This document shows, in pieces, positions 10,561 through 21,319 of a stretch of DNA of 64,000 nucleotides. The notes beneath the pieces are model-generated. The model searched no databases. It was not told the DNA's origin and saw nothing but the letters and a program-made list of their open reading frames with translations. The position numbers were made by a program, and so were the translations under genes. The stretch's first letter is position 1, and each line of letters begins with the position of its first letter. Source of the DNA: Otatea glauca (lineage: Eukaryota > Streptophyta > Magnoliopsida > Poales > Poaceae); contig CM070713.1 of the NCBI GenBank assembly GCA_036346275.1, positions 60,445,567-60,509,566 of the forward strand. The letters run 5' to 3'.

Positions 10561-11212
10561 GCCAGTCAGCCAGAGGCTGCGAGCCAGACGGGCGGGGGAC
10601 CGGCCGGGCGGACGGGCACGTGCAGCGTGGCAAGGGCGAGGTGGCCCATGACGGGGCTCGGCAAGGGTGTGGCGCAATGCAGCAGGGGCGAGGTGGCCCA
10701 TGACAGGGGCACGACAGCTACTACGACGGGGGCGATCGTGTGAGGCGACAGCGAGGCGGGCAGTGGCTCAGGCCGGTGCGTGCAGCGTCAAGGTGGCGAG
10801 GCGCGAGAGGTGAGTGACACCTCAGCTGGGCGACGTAGCCGGGGAGTCGAGGCAGCAAGGCCTCGGCGGGGCGAGAGGCGGAGCGACCGAGGGAGGTGGA
10901 GCGGTGCAGGAGACGAAGCGGCTGTGAGACGGCCGCGAGAGGAGGGAGGCAAGGCGGCCGGGCGAGGCGACGCGCGCAAGGCGGACCAGGCGGCCATGCG
11001 CGGTAGCGCGGGAGGTGATCGTGCGAGGCGGCTCTGCGTGCCCTGCCGCGTGCCAACGGGTCGATGTGCTACCCGAAGACCTATGCGGACCGTGCTGGGC
11101 CGGACACAGCCCATCTCGTCGTGCCGTGCTGGGCCGCCCGTCGTGCCCGGTTGGTAGGCCCGGCACCGCACGAGCAAACGTGCCAGGCTGGCACGGTCCA
11201 ATCTCAACAGTG
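10561..11212. other. GC-rich block of unknown origin at the truncation point of a copia element
   Basis: A strongly GC-rich stretch with long open frames in several frames on both strands, none with a recognisable domain. It joins directly to a truncated copia RT at 11212/11213. The last part (11040-11212) has the GGCACGGTCC/GTGCCG word pattern also seen at 9118-9295. It may be a captured or inserted fragment; I cannot assign it. Confidence 0.35.
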
Positions 11213-11490
11213 CCGTTGAGATCAAATATCTAAAGGTAATTCCTCCCATGACCGGAGAATAGGTTTCTTCATAATCAACCCCAGGACGTTGAGTGAAACC
11301 TTGAGCTACAAGCCTTGCCTTGTACCTTACAACCGTTGTTTTCATTCCTCTTAGAACAAAGACCCATTTGTGACCTCATGGGGTTTATATGGGGAGGTGT
11401 GCGGCATCTGAGCAAACACCTATCTCTTGTTCAGAGAGACTAACTCTGCATTGATTGCCTTCTTCCATTCTTCCCAATCTAGCCTTTTCA
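11213..11490 (-). pseudogene. copia reverse transcriptase, N-terminal fragment
   Basis: The minus-strand translation near 11250-11345 reads RYKARLVAQGFTQRPGVDYE followed by ETYSPV, the copia RT signature. The match to the sister element stops at 11213, where unrelated GC-rich DNA begins; the frame then runs on into that DNA as a meaningless fusion. The YVDD catalytic block is absent. Confidence 0.88.
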
Positions 11491-12339
11491 TGCACTCTGC
11501 GAGAGATGCAGGCTCGGGATCATGATCAATGATTGAGGCAATCTTCTTTGCAAAGTATATGCATCGACATTGGCTGTTGCTCTATTCAGGTATTCTCCTG
11601 TTATTACAAAGTTTATGGCCATTTCATCATGGGGTGCTTCATGCACTTCTACTTGCTTTTCGCTGCTATTTCCTATCGCAGGAGCAAGTTCTTTTAGCTT
11701 TTCATCGCCCATGTGTGCGCACACATTATTTTCGGCGGCTTCCTGCAGTGGGAGATTCAAGTCTGGAATTGCCTTTTCCGTTGGCATCTTTCCATTGCCA
11801 GATCTCAACTGGCTCCCCTTCTTTCCTTGGGGAATTTTCGTGATTGGTTGTGGTAAGTCCCCTCGCCCAGTTTTCTCCAAACGTCTCCGGGTACTTTGGG
11901 TTTAAGGAGCCAGATTTCCTGTTCTTTTTCTTTGAGGCCTCTGAACAGGATGAGGGATACCTTCTGCTTTCTTTGGTATTTTCACCCTCTCTGGTGCATT
12001 TCTTGAGGGTAAATGCGACTTAACCACGCCCTTCAGATGACAAAAATGATCAGGCAGTTCATTTGCTAAATTCTGCAAATCAATTATCTTTTGAACTTCT
12101 TGATTTGCTTCATTAGTGCGGGGGTCATGCGCGGGGATCCCAGTGGAATGCCATATGATTTCCTGGTATTTTTCATCCAAAGGTTGATTTCCTCTCCCTA
12201 ATGACGGGAAACGATCATCGTCAAATATGCAATCAGTGAATCGGGCTGTATGCAAGTCTCCAGTCATGGGTTCCAAATACTTGATTATTGATGCACTCTC
12301 ATAACCAACGTATATCCCAGACTTGCGGAGAGAGCCCAT
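11488..12339 (-). pseudogene. copia integrase C-terminus and integrase-RT linker
   Basis: Two minus-strand frames (11902-12339 and 11488-11880) share the pattern of the sister element. The first starts with GSLRKSGIYVGYESASIIKY, the conserved copia block after the integrase core. It continues with charged, low-complexity linker (RVKIPKKAEGIPHPVQRP). The second (IPDLNLPLQEAAENNVCAH) leads to RT. A stop and frame change at about 11880-11902 separate them. Confidence 0.8.
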
Positions 12340-13090
12340 TGCAGTCCGCTATGGGGGTGGTATAGGAACATATACCATACAACCAAATTTTCTGAGATAG
12401 GAGATTTTCGGGATGACCCCGTGCACCAGTTGCATAGGGGAATAGATATTGTAGGTCAAGGTCCAAATTGATGAGAGTGTTGCATGCAGGACTGCGTGTC
12501 CCCAACAAGTGTTGGTCAAGTTACAACTCTGCAAAAGCGATCTGGCAATGAATTTAATCCTCTTTATTAGTGCTTCAGCTAGTCCATTCTGCGTATGGAC
12601 GTGCGGTACAGAGTGCTCAACTGCTATCCCTGTTGCAGTGCAATAATCATCAAATGTCTTTCAAGTAAATTCGCCGGCATTGTCCATTCTAATGGACTTC
12701 ACGCGATGATCAGGGAGAGCATTCTTAATTCTTATGATCTGCGAGATCAGCTTTGCAAAAGCATGGTTTCTTGTTGACAATAAGCATACATGCGACCATT
12801 TCGAGGAAGCATCGATGAGCACCATAAAGTACCGAAATGGTCCTGACAAGGGCTGAATCGGGCCGTAAATATCTCCCTGGATGCGTTTCAGGAATGCAAG
12901 GATTTCACTTTGCACTTTCATGACAGAGAGTCTAGTTATTAATTTCCCGGTGGCACATGCAGGACACACGAAATCTTCATGATGCGAAAAAATTTTAACA
13001 TTAATGCCATGACCTTGTGAGTTGTTCACTATATTTCTCATCATTCTAAGACCAGGATGACCTAATCTACAATGTCATAAAGAAAATAAC
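12340..13090 (-). pseudogene. copia integrase zinc finger and catalytic core
   Basis: The minus-strand frame 12661-13044 has the distal zinc-finger cysteines (CPACATGK) and core motifs: the GDIYGPIQPLSG block, VLIDASSKWSHV (first Asp region) and RMDNAGEF (second Asp region). It then hits a stop where the sister copy continues. The downstream frame 12299-12534 contributes YLRKFGCMVYVP. The enzyme would insert cDNA; this copy is interrupted by at least one stop and one frame change. Confidence 0.85.
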
Positions 13091-13246
13091 TCAGAGCTTC
13101 TAAAGACAGTCTTTAAGGAAGTATACACTTCGGGTGCATGAATTTTCGTGTAGTGCAACCCAGATTCATATGAGGGACATTTTTATAATACCATTTTTGC
13201 ACATACCGCGTGCTTCACAATGCACAAGTATTCTTTGCCATTTTCT

Positions 13247-13516
13247 TCATTGGTTTCTACGTGAAAACGATTGGCGCGGATGTCTTTGAAAATTAAGAGA
13301 GTGTCGCGTTGATTCAGGGTACAAAAGGGCTTCTTCAATTACCAAAGTTGTACACATAGGCAATATAATTGTGGCTCTTCCTAAGCCTATTACATATGAA
13401 TCGCTTCCTGCGATCGTAGTAATCTTTCCAGCGTTCTTTGTGATCGACTGGAAGTATTTGGACTCTCTTAAGATAGTATTTGTTGTGCCACTATCAACAA
13501 TGCATATCTCTTCCAT
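13247..13516 (-). pseudogene. copia aspartic protease
   Basis: The frame opens MEEICIVDSGTTNTILRES, where DSG is the aspartic-protease active site of copia polyproteins, and continues with a hydrophobic flap-like region (GLGRATIILPMCTTLVIEEA). It then loses frame. The stretch 13091-13246 between it and the integrase corresponds to the gag-pre-integrase region and is frameshifted. Confidence 0.8.
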
Positions 13517-13725
13517 TTGGGCGCTACACGATTTCTAAAAAGAAAAATAATTCCAATCAAACAATGGCAAAATAATTCAAACATTGCTTGCAAATTAAAG
13601 AATACTGGAATAAAGAATAAATTGCATACTTATTCATGATAAAAGTATGCTCTTCTAGAGCTTACAATTAATTATTCAAAGAAATTCGCTAACAACCATA
13701 ATCTAAAAAAAATACGATTCATGCA

Positions 13726-14783
13726 TTAAACGGAATCTGTAAAATATGCATTAATTTCTGCTTCTATGTCATCGACAGAAGTTTTCTCTTCATTTGCCAT
13801 AAGATTGGCTGCAGCATCGATGTCTAGGCTAATCTGTGAGGATGAGGCAAGTGGGGTATCCTCATCCATGGCATTGTTATCACCAATCTTGGCGAAGTGT
13901 GCCTCTGCTGGGGCATTTTCTTTTGCCTTCTTCTTGGCCTGATATGCGTTGATCACTTCCTTGGATTCTCGACATATTTTTGACCAGTGTTCCCAAGTAC
14001 CACACCGGAAGCACGTTTGGTTCTGCTGTCCATATGGCTTAGCGTGCGCATTTTCCTTGTCATCCTTCTTCACTTGGGTTTTGGGCTTTCCCTTGGCCTG
14101 ATACCTCTCTTTTCCACCCTGCTTGCCCTTCTTTCTATGAGTGGGCTTTTTCACCTTATAGCTGTTGGCATTGACTTCTGTGCTAGTGCCCCTTCCAGGT
14201 GGCTGTGAGTCGAAGTTCTTGCGTAGAACATCATCTTGTGACTCCGCAACTTGCACGACATCAATCAGTTTGCTATACTCCTTGTAGGCGCGCCCGACGA
14301 TAGTCCGCGGGCACTGGATAGCATTTGGGTGAAAAGTGGAGTCTTCTCAATCTTCTCCTCGTCAGTGATCTTCTTGCCACATAGGGAGAGATTGGTACAA
14401 ATTCTGTGCAAGGCAGAATTGTACTCGGCCATTGTTCTGTAGTCCGCAAACCTCAGGCGAACCCAATCTTGCTGTGATTGGGGCAAGATGGTGTACTTAA
14501 GCTTCTCAAACCGCTTCTGAAGTGCAGTCCAAAGCTCAAGTGCACTCTCCTCAGCTATGTATTCATTCTTCAAAGAGGCTGAGAGGTGATGCTTGAGGAA
14601 GTGCAAGGCTTGATCGTTTTGCTCAGCGGTAGGTTGCGCATCCTTCGAGGACCCTAGACCGATCGCAGTACGTAGCTTCTTGCCTCCAAGTACGATCTTC
14701 ACGTCCGATGCCCAAGTGAGGTAGTTCTGACCGTGCAGGGCCAGTTCTTCAAACTCACGGTTTACGATGCTGGACATCTGCAT
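13726..14783 (-). pseudogene. copia gag with CCHC zinc knuckle
   Basis: The N-terminal frame 14265-14783 starts MQMSSIVNREFEELALHGQN and contains YLTWASDVKIVL, the typical UBN2/Retrotran_gag copia capsid start. The C-terminal frame 13726-14256 holds CFRCGTWEHWSKIC, a CX2CX4HX4C nucleic-acid-binding knuckle, preceded by a Lys-rich region. The two frames are separated by one frameshift at about 14260. It is more complete than gag of the sister element, which lost the knuckle. Confidence 0.88.
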
Positions 14784-14799
14784 GATTTCAAAATTCCGT

Positions 14800-16046
14800 T
14801 ATTAGATTACTGCGTGTAATCTTATAGAAAGAGGTTGCAAAATTCATAAAATGCAGAAATTAAATTGCCATGCATTTCTAGTATACTAAATAAAGCAATG
14901 AATTCAAAAATTCATAAAGAATATTCATAAATGCAGAGAATAAAGCTAGAAAAATTAAAATAGAGCCAAATTTTTTTTGGATTTTTCTAGCAATTTTCCA
15001 AAAATTTTCTGCTATTTTTTTTTCTTCTCTCTTTTTCCTTTTTTCTCTTTTTCTCTGCCGAAACGGCCACTGGGTCGTGCCCTTTTTCTTTCTTTGGCCC
15101 ATTAGCGCCTGGTGGCTAGGGTTCCCACCCGTGCGCTTCCACAGCAAAGGCCGCCGCCTTCACGCGTGTGCCTTCCTGCACGCGAGCCGCCTCGTCTTCT
15201 CGCCGATACGGCTTCTTCCCCGGGCGCCGCCTCTCCGGCTTCTTCGGCGTGAGCTTCGGCGGCGCCGCTGCTTGAAAGAACGAGCGGGCGCTTTCGCTTG
15301 AGCGCCGTCCGCGCGGGAAGAAGCGCGGCGCTCTGGGCGCGCAAAAGCGATGCGAGATGGCGGCGTGGCCGCGGCGCGGCGTGGCGCGGCTTTGTGCGTG
15401 GTGGCTAGAAGCGAAGGTGCGGCCGTCGCGTGGTCGGCGTGGGGAGGGCAAGGGCGGCCGTGCGCAAAGGCCGACCGAGGCAAAGAACGACGACGAGACC
15501 GTGGCAGCGGCGACGCTTCGTGCGCGTGGTGACAACGCTTCGGGCATGGTACCGCCAGCGGCGAATGGCGAGGCCGAGGCGCCGCGGCGCGGCGACGTCA
15601 GCGCGCGCAACGCCGAGCTGCGGCAGCGCGGCGCGGCGGCCGAACGCACGTGGGAGGGGCGGGCTCGCCGAGCGATCACGGCGCCGCGGCGGAGCGGCCG
15701 GGCGATAGTGCGGCGGCAGCGGCTCCGGGCCGGCATCGAACACGGAGACCGAGGCGTCCAGGAGAGGCTGCACGCAGCGCTTCGACGAATTCGTGTCATG
15801 TGCGCGAACCGAGGTGGTGGCAGCGCTTCGAGTGCGCAAACTGAGACGACGGCATGGTGCTTCAGGCACGCGCTGCCGAGGGTTTTTATGAACAGTAAAA
15901 GTATTGTAGCTTCATGCCACTGTAACTTCTTGCCACGTGACGAACACAGTACCACATGCGTAGGATAGATGCATGCATAGAATCAACAAGCGATTAGATT
16001 CAATCGCCGAAACCCACCTTTTCTCACCTTTTCAATCTGTTCGCGG
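14800..16046 (-). other. Long GC-rich 5' leader of copia element, with a sense ORF
   Basis: Between primer site and gag there is about 1.2 kb. The part 15080-15890 is strongly GC-rich and contains a sense ORF of 279 codons (15116-15955) rich in Arg, Ala, Pro and Ser with no recognisable domain. Overlapping open frames on both strands show that much of the openness is due to GC content. The equivalent leader in the sister element (28890-30840) is also GC-rich and carries a 452-codon sense ORF. The first 150 bp after the primer site are clearly homologous between the two. Confidence 0.55.
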
Positions 16047-16067
16047 TAGAGCTTCATGCTGATAACG
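16047..16067 (-). other. Primer-binding region of the truncated copia element
   Basis: The minus-strand sequence directly after the LTR is CGTTATCAGCATGAAGCTCT. The sister element has CGTTATCAGCACGAAGCTCT at the same place. Position and conservation indicate the primer-binding region; the tRNA was not identified. Confidence 0.6.
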
Positions 16068-16295
16068 TGTTAAGCAACCTCGCTATCGAATAGTTCAGGG
16101 TTCCCGAACAGATCTGAAGTGGAGAACAGAGAGGGAGAAAGATGAACACACGGTATAGGAGGAACTGCGAGAGAATACTTTATTGCTTCTGATTCCTTGT
16201 ATAATGGGGGACCCTCTCCTCCTTATATAGTAGTCGCCTAGGGTTTTGGCTAAGGGACCAACGTGAGCCTTCGTGGGCCACGTGGTTTCCCAACA
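16068..16295 (-). repeat. 5' LTR of the truncated copia element (228 bp)
   Basis: In element orientation it begins TGTTGGGAAACCACGTGG and ends GAGGTTGCTTAACA. Its length equals that of the sister LTR at 28640-28867, and it shares long blocks (CCACTTCAGATCTGTTCGGGA, CTATTCGATAGCGAGGTT). A TATA-like TATATAAGGAGG lies inside. There is no partner LTR because the 3' end is missing. Confidence 0.88.
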
Positions 16296-16487
16296 AAATC
16301 AGCATCTTCAAACAGAAAATAGTACCTAACTTCTGATGAACCGATTCCAGTCCGTTAGACAGGCCCAATCTGAAGGATCAAGCTAAAACTTCTAATGGGC
16401 CGGCACATAAATTGGCCTGGACTGTCTAAGACACGCTAAAGAATGCAGGCTCATTTACACAGCCGATGGTAAGATCGTTTGTTTGAC

Positions 16488-16962
16488 TAGGCGTGGCATT
16501 CGATTTTTTCGGTGTAATCGTTCAGTTTTTTTATTTTAAAATAATTCGGTTTTTAAACATTGGCTACCGAATTTCTTGGACCAAAATGAAAAACTGAATC
16601 AAATTAACCGAAATATTTCGGTCGGTAAATTCGATTTTTCGGTTAACCAAAATATGAATAAACACTGGGTAGATTAGATTTAGTTATTCTTATATCGCAA
16701 CACATAGTAGGAATAAACCCATACAATATTCAAATGTCATTACAATATAAGCATAATAGAACATATGAATATACTAAACATATGCATAAATGTGTTAGAA
16801 CATGAGAATTGTTTAGTGGCTTTAGAAAGAACATTACAAATGTGGTATTGTACATGGACTATTTGGTTATTTCAGTTTTTGAAAGCGAAAAACCGAATTG
16901 ATTCGGTTAATCGGTTAATTCGGTTCGATAATTCGGTTTCAGTTTTAAAATGCCCACCCCTA
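16488..16962. mobile_element. hAT-like non-autonomous element (475 bp)
   Basis: The left end TAGGCGTGGCATTCGATTTT and the reverse-complemented right end TAGGGGTGGGCATTTTAAAA are imperfect terminal inverted repeats of the TAGGGGTGGGCATT type common to plant hAT elements. The interior is full of TTCGGTT/AACCGAA words in both orientations, as in these elements. An exact 8-bp target duplication is not visible (TGTTTGAC against CGCGTTTG). No transposase ORF. Confidence 0.65.
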
Positions 16963-17089
16963 CGCGTTTGATAGAGCATAAAATGATTTAGGAATAACAC
17001 ACATCAAAAATGACCAATTAACAACAAATCTAATTGAGCCAGCATTAATACACCTCAAAACTAATGTGTCTCGTATTCGAAAATAATAC
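16963..17089. other. Short intergenic flank containing left target duplication AATAC
   Basis: AT-rich flank of the large gypsy element. Bases 17085-17089 are AATAC, repeated directly after the right LTR at 28526-28530. Confidence 0.75.
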
Positions 17090-17733
17090 TGTTTGCACTA
17101 AAATTCGGCAAGTTTATCCAAATCAGGCAATAAAATCAAAGATACGGGAACTAACGAAGGATTAGAAAGAATCCGAGATATTTGGTAACTGCAAGATTCT
17201 AAAGGAAAAAATCGCCCAAGATAAGGCCCGATCTGAATCACGGACTCAAAGCGTGTTGTAGTAGGACACGATCGGCCTAAGGGTATAAAAGAAGAGCCAA
17301 AGCAAGCTGCAAAGGATATCAACACAACACAATCAACTAGCTTTTACTTTTCATCTACTTTTCCTGTCGACTAGGAGTAGTTCTTGTAATTTAGCCTTTG
17401 TAATCGATTTTGATCAATAAAGTTGCGCATCGCGATTGTTGATCATCCTCGATTACACCCAGGTTTGGTTTATTACGATTTTGTTGCGCATCGCCTTCTT
17501 GTAATTGATCGCCTTTATCCTCGATTAGCCTTAATCGGCTAGTTAGATTTATCCTTGATCTTGATCGGCTTTAAGGTGATCGAGTTTAAGCCGATTGATC
17601 TTAACGATCGGCTTTGTTTGAATTTTATTGTTTTTACCTTGTCGATTCTGAGTCAAATCGACCGCGCTCTGAACCGGTGTTAAATGCGGTGTCTTCTTTG
17701 TCGAAACCCTACATCAAGTTTTTGGCGCCAACA
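17090..17733 (+). repeat. Left (5') LTR of large gypsy element, 644 bp
   Basis: It begins TGTTTGCACTAAAATTCGG and ends TTTTTGGCGCCAACA. It contains GGGTATAAAAGAAGAGCC at 17280-17297, a good TATA box, followed by a plausible transcript start. The C-terminal part has repeated ATCGGCT/GATCGGCTTTA words. Confidence 0.93.
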
Positions 17734-17760
17734 CACTCTTAGCACGCCCGGTGGGACAAT
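17734..17760 (+). other. Candidate primer-binding site of large gypsy element
   Basis: CACTCTTAGCACGCCCGGTG, followed by GGACAATG, comes immediately after the LTR. Similar CTTGGCACGCCCGGTGGGAC sequences occupy this position in other grass gypsy elements. The tRNA was not matched. Confidence 0.5.
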
Positions 17761-18690
17761 GTCTCGTCGGGAAGTCGATTCCGCCGTCGATCTCAACACG
17801 AAGCTATAATCGTCCCAACAATGGGCGATTTAACCGCGAACAACGTCAAGAGATTGAAGATCGGAAAGCCGCGTTAGAAGAGATGATGCTAAATTGCTAC
17901 CAAAAGACTAGGCGTGGCGTTACACAAAAATCCGCCTGCCGACGGTCAATACAGGAGACACAGTGCAGAAGCGGTAAGTTGATATCTACCCTCGCCAGCG
18001 AATTATCGGCTATGATTAACCAATCATGCACCATGCTTTAATAAACCAATCATCGGCTCTGTAGCGACTCTTAAGCCGATGATAGCAAATAGCGTTAAAT
18101 CTATAGCCCAGAGTTAGCCTCGTCGAAGCTGCATGACCCACTACAAGCTCGCCAAATTATCCTGTTTTTCAATTATCACAAAACACGCGAGCACACGGCC
18201 GATCCTAAACCATCGGCTATGACCTCACCTCCCACGATGATGCCCACACAACCTACGGTCATATTGCCTAGGGATCCTCGGTCAAGTGGGGTGAGCCATT
18301 ACCACGCCTATACCGACGCCGCTAAGTATGATCCATCCATCAATCTACCACCGTCGGCTCCTTTTTACGCTTTTCCCCAATCGGTTTCACGGTAGATTGG
18401 CACCGAGAGATATCCCCAAGAGCCTACCCTGCTTAGAAACCCGGGTCCACACAGGGTAGTAACATACTCAGAACCATTTATCCCGGTGCCGGAACTACAA
18501 ATTAGGCATAATCAGCACGATCAGTATAATCGAATGCCGACGCGACGCGGCATAATTGGCAACCCGAGCTTGCACTCGGTGCGAGGATCTGATTATGATC
18601 GACATTATCAAGGGCTCTTGTGCGGTGGCGATAATGCCAATTGGACCGATCGGATCATGCCGTTTTGAGGATCGGTTGGCATACAACCAA
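17761..18690 (+). other. Leader and gag N-terminal region, decayed
   Basis: The first ATG after the primer site (17759) opens MSRREVDSAVDLNTKL and then stops. The downstream frames are short and frameshifted, with no family motif I can name. Frequent ATCGGCT words suggest codon usage of the old gag. Confidence 0.4.
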
Positions 18691-19320
18691 AGGAAAAGTG
18701 ATCGGCTATAGAAAGCCGTACCCGATTACATAGATCGCATGCCTTACCCTCATAATTTGAGTCCCGGACTTTGCCAAATTCTCGGGGATGATTCTATCAC
18801 TACTCGAGCATGTTGGGCGCTTTATCGCACAATGCGGTGAAGCGGCCCGATCCAACAGGTTAAAATTAGGTTATTTCCGTTATCTTTATCCGGGCAGCAT
18901 TTACTTGGTTCACTTGTTTGCCTCGAATTCGGTCCATTTATGGAGCGATTTGGAAAGCCGATTCCATGAATACTTCTTTTGAGGCGGTTTAGAGTTAAGA
19001 ATTTCAGATCGAGTTACATCGCCAAAAGTTTGGAGAATCGGTAGCAGATTACATCAAAGGTTTAGAGAAATTAGGAATCGGTGTTTTAGCGTTACGTTAC
19101 ACGACAATCAACTCGCCGATTTAGCATTTCAAGGTTTGATCCCTCCTCTTAGGGAGAAATTAGTGAGCAGGAATTCACCGACCTTAGCCACTTATTGCAT
19201 CGCGTATCGGCTCAAGAAAGCCGATTCAGCGACAATAAGGTGTTTAATGGTAGATTTAAAAATAGTAACAACAAAGAAAGGATAAGGCTAAGGTCAATAT
19301 GGTTGAATATTGTCCTAGTG
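18691..19320 (+). pseudogene. gypsy gag (capsid), decayed
   Basis: Fragments in three frames show a plant gypsy capsid: LVHLFASNSVHLWSDLESRF, then VADYIKGLEKLGIGVL, then LADLAFQGLIPPLREKL, then LLHRVSAQESRF. The last three are hallmark strings of Tat-type gag. Stops and frameshifts break it at least four times. No zinc knuckle could be read. Confidence 0.75.
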
Positions 19321-20850
19321 ATTCGTCGGAAGACAAGGAAGCGAAATAAACATAGCCGAATGGGTAAAAGGATCCAAGAAATCCTTAGTACATTCTTGGC
19401 TTAAGCCGACTAGGAACAAATCGGAGGTCAAATACTCTTTCGATGTTTCCAAGTGCGATCGTATTTTTGATTTATACGCAAGAAAAGATAATACGATTGC
19501 GGGAGGGACATGTGATCTGTCGCCGATGAGATCAAAAAACAGGTATTGCAAGTGGCATCATTCTTATTCACATAACACTAATGGCGCAATATTTGAGTCA
19601 GCGAGATCCGATGCGCTATTGAAGATGGTCGGTTGAAGTTTGCCGATGAGCCGACCATGCGGTAGACGTCGATCCGTTTCCTATCAATATGGTACATTGC
19701 TCGGCTAAAGGAAAAGAGCCGATGCAAGGCGAGCGAAAAAAGATCGACAAGTCGACATACAATCAAGCTCGGACGGCGGCGGATCGAAAATTACCATCGG
19801 TTCCTTACAAATAGAAGCCGTCGAGAAGGAAAAATTCAAGGACCATCAAACCCAAGGGAATCCCGGTGTAGGTAAATGGTACAAGCGAGAAATCTCCATC
19901 TAGGCGGCCCGCGAAAGGTTTGGTCCAACGTTCTCACAATTAATGGAGAAGTATGAAAGGATGAACAACCGACCATCGCATCATACCCGCGGTCGGATAA
20001 TTTGTACCTCACGAGAGCGTGGAGAGGGCACATAGAAAGTGTCCCTTTGGCAATTTCTTTGGGAGAGGAGAGTAGCGTTGCCATCACCGTATACCGCCCG
20101 ATGGAACATTATCCTCGAGGCGATTGGCCAACGAATCGGCCGGACATAAACTATCTGGGCGATTAGAGAGCAAGACAAAAGTCACGAAGGCGGTCCATGA
20201 AAGATTATCTAAACCGAATCAAGAACAAAGTCAAGCCAAGACACACAAGACCGAGTTCGATCAAGGAGACTTGGTGGCGAATCTGGAAGGTGGAACCTAA
20301 ACCCAGGTGGTGCCCATCAAGCTGAGCAAATCACAACACGACGGCTTCAGAGGCTAAGGACACAAGAAATTCGTGAAACCGATGCAGAAAGAGAGAGGCG
20401 AAGTGTTTAATGAACCGTCCAATGAGATCGCCAAGAAAGAGTGGAGAAGAAAAGAGCAAGCGAAAAGATTTGAATCGGTGGCGACTTGGATTCTCCATGA
20501 TTGAGATGACACACCTCCATGGATGTCAACATGGTGTTCACATTGCGGCGAGTTCAAAGTCGAATCGAATCGGCCAAAGAGGCGATTGCTCGATTATGCT
20601 CGGTCTGAGCGCCATCTTTGAGAAACCCAAAGGCGATCACCGACATCGAAACCTCTGTGCACGAAAGGATATATAAATGGCAAGCCGATATCAAGGATCT
20701 TTGGTAGGCGAGGCGCCACGGTGAATCTAATGCCATACACAACATGTAAAAAGCGGGTAAGTCGGCGAAGACTTAATCAAAACTAACATGGTTACGAATG
20801 ACTTCAAAGGCGACCCTCGAAGCAAAAGGTGTCATGGTCACAGAGTCGAC
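19321..20850 (+). other. gag-protease spacer of gypsy element, no readable domain
   Basis: Short frames on both strands only. ATCGGC-rich codon pattern continues but I could not assign a domain. Probably the rest of gag and the protease start in a highly mutated state. Confidence 0.4.
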
Positions 20851-21060
20851 CGTCGGTAGCAAGACCTTGCCGCGGCGTTCTTTGTAATTGATGCCAAAGG
20901 AAATTACGATGTCTTTGCTCGGACGGGATTGGATTCATGCAAGCTTTGTCCCATCGACCATGCATCAGCGCTCGTTCAATGGAGCGGAGAAGAAGTCGAG
21001 GTCGTTACGGCGATACATCGGCGCACATCGCCATGGCTAGCTCCGATCGCGAATTGGCAA
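20851..21060 (+). pseudogene. gypsy protease C-terminal region
   Basis: One frame reads FFVIDAKGNYDVFLGRDWIH, followed after a frame change by FVPSTMHQ and a VQWSGEEVEVVTAD stretch. GRDWIH followed by PST-HQ is the conserved protease/RT junction of this gypsy group. Frame is lost at least once inside. Confidence 0.7.
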
Positions 21061-21319
21061 CACGAAGAAGTGGTGTATATCGGGTAAGGTATTTGGACGA
21101 TGCGATTTCATATCGTAAGCAAATACGGACTTATGCCGATCGATGTCAAGCGACACCTTTGATCGGGCAAACGAAGTGTTGCGCCGATGGGGACAAGAAA
21201 AACATTGAAGGCGCTACAGGACAAAATGCAAAGCTATCGGCAAACAACGGATAGCTACGAAGCCATAGAAGACTTTGAAGAAATAGAAAAGTTGGGGCAA
21301 GGGTTCACGTCTCACCGAT

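Larger units (their letters stand above)
11213..16295 (-). mobile_element. 3'-truncated Ty1/copia element (same family as 28640-35260)
   Basis: In element orientation (minus): 5' LTR 16068-16295, primer site, GC-rich leader, gag (14783-13726), protease (13516-13247), integrase (about 13090-12340), linker, and the first part of RT up to 11213. The rest of RT, RNase H and the 3' LTR are missing. Gag, protease, integrase and RT peptides match those of the plus-strand element at 28640-35260 residue by residue over long stretches, so both are one family. The break falls within the codons after the RT motif GFTQRPGVDYEETYSPV. Confidence 0.9.

Noticed and set aside
10788..11345. 185-codon minus frame that looks like one protein
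   Set aside because: Chimera of a genuine copia RT start (11213-11345) and unrelated GC-rich DNA across the truncation point.
16480..16970. Exact 8-bp target duplication for the hAT-like element
   Set aside because: Flanks TGTTTGAC and CGCGTTTG share only GTTTG out of register; not convincing.
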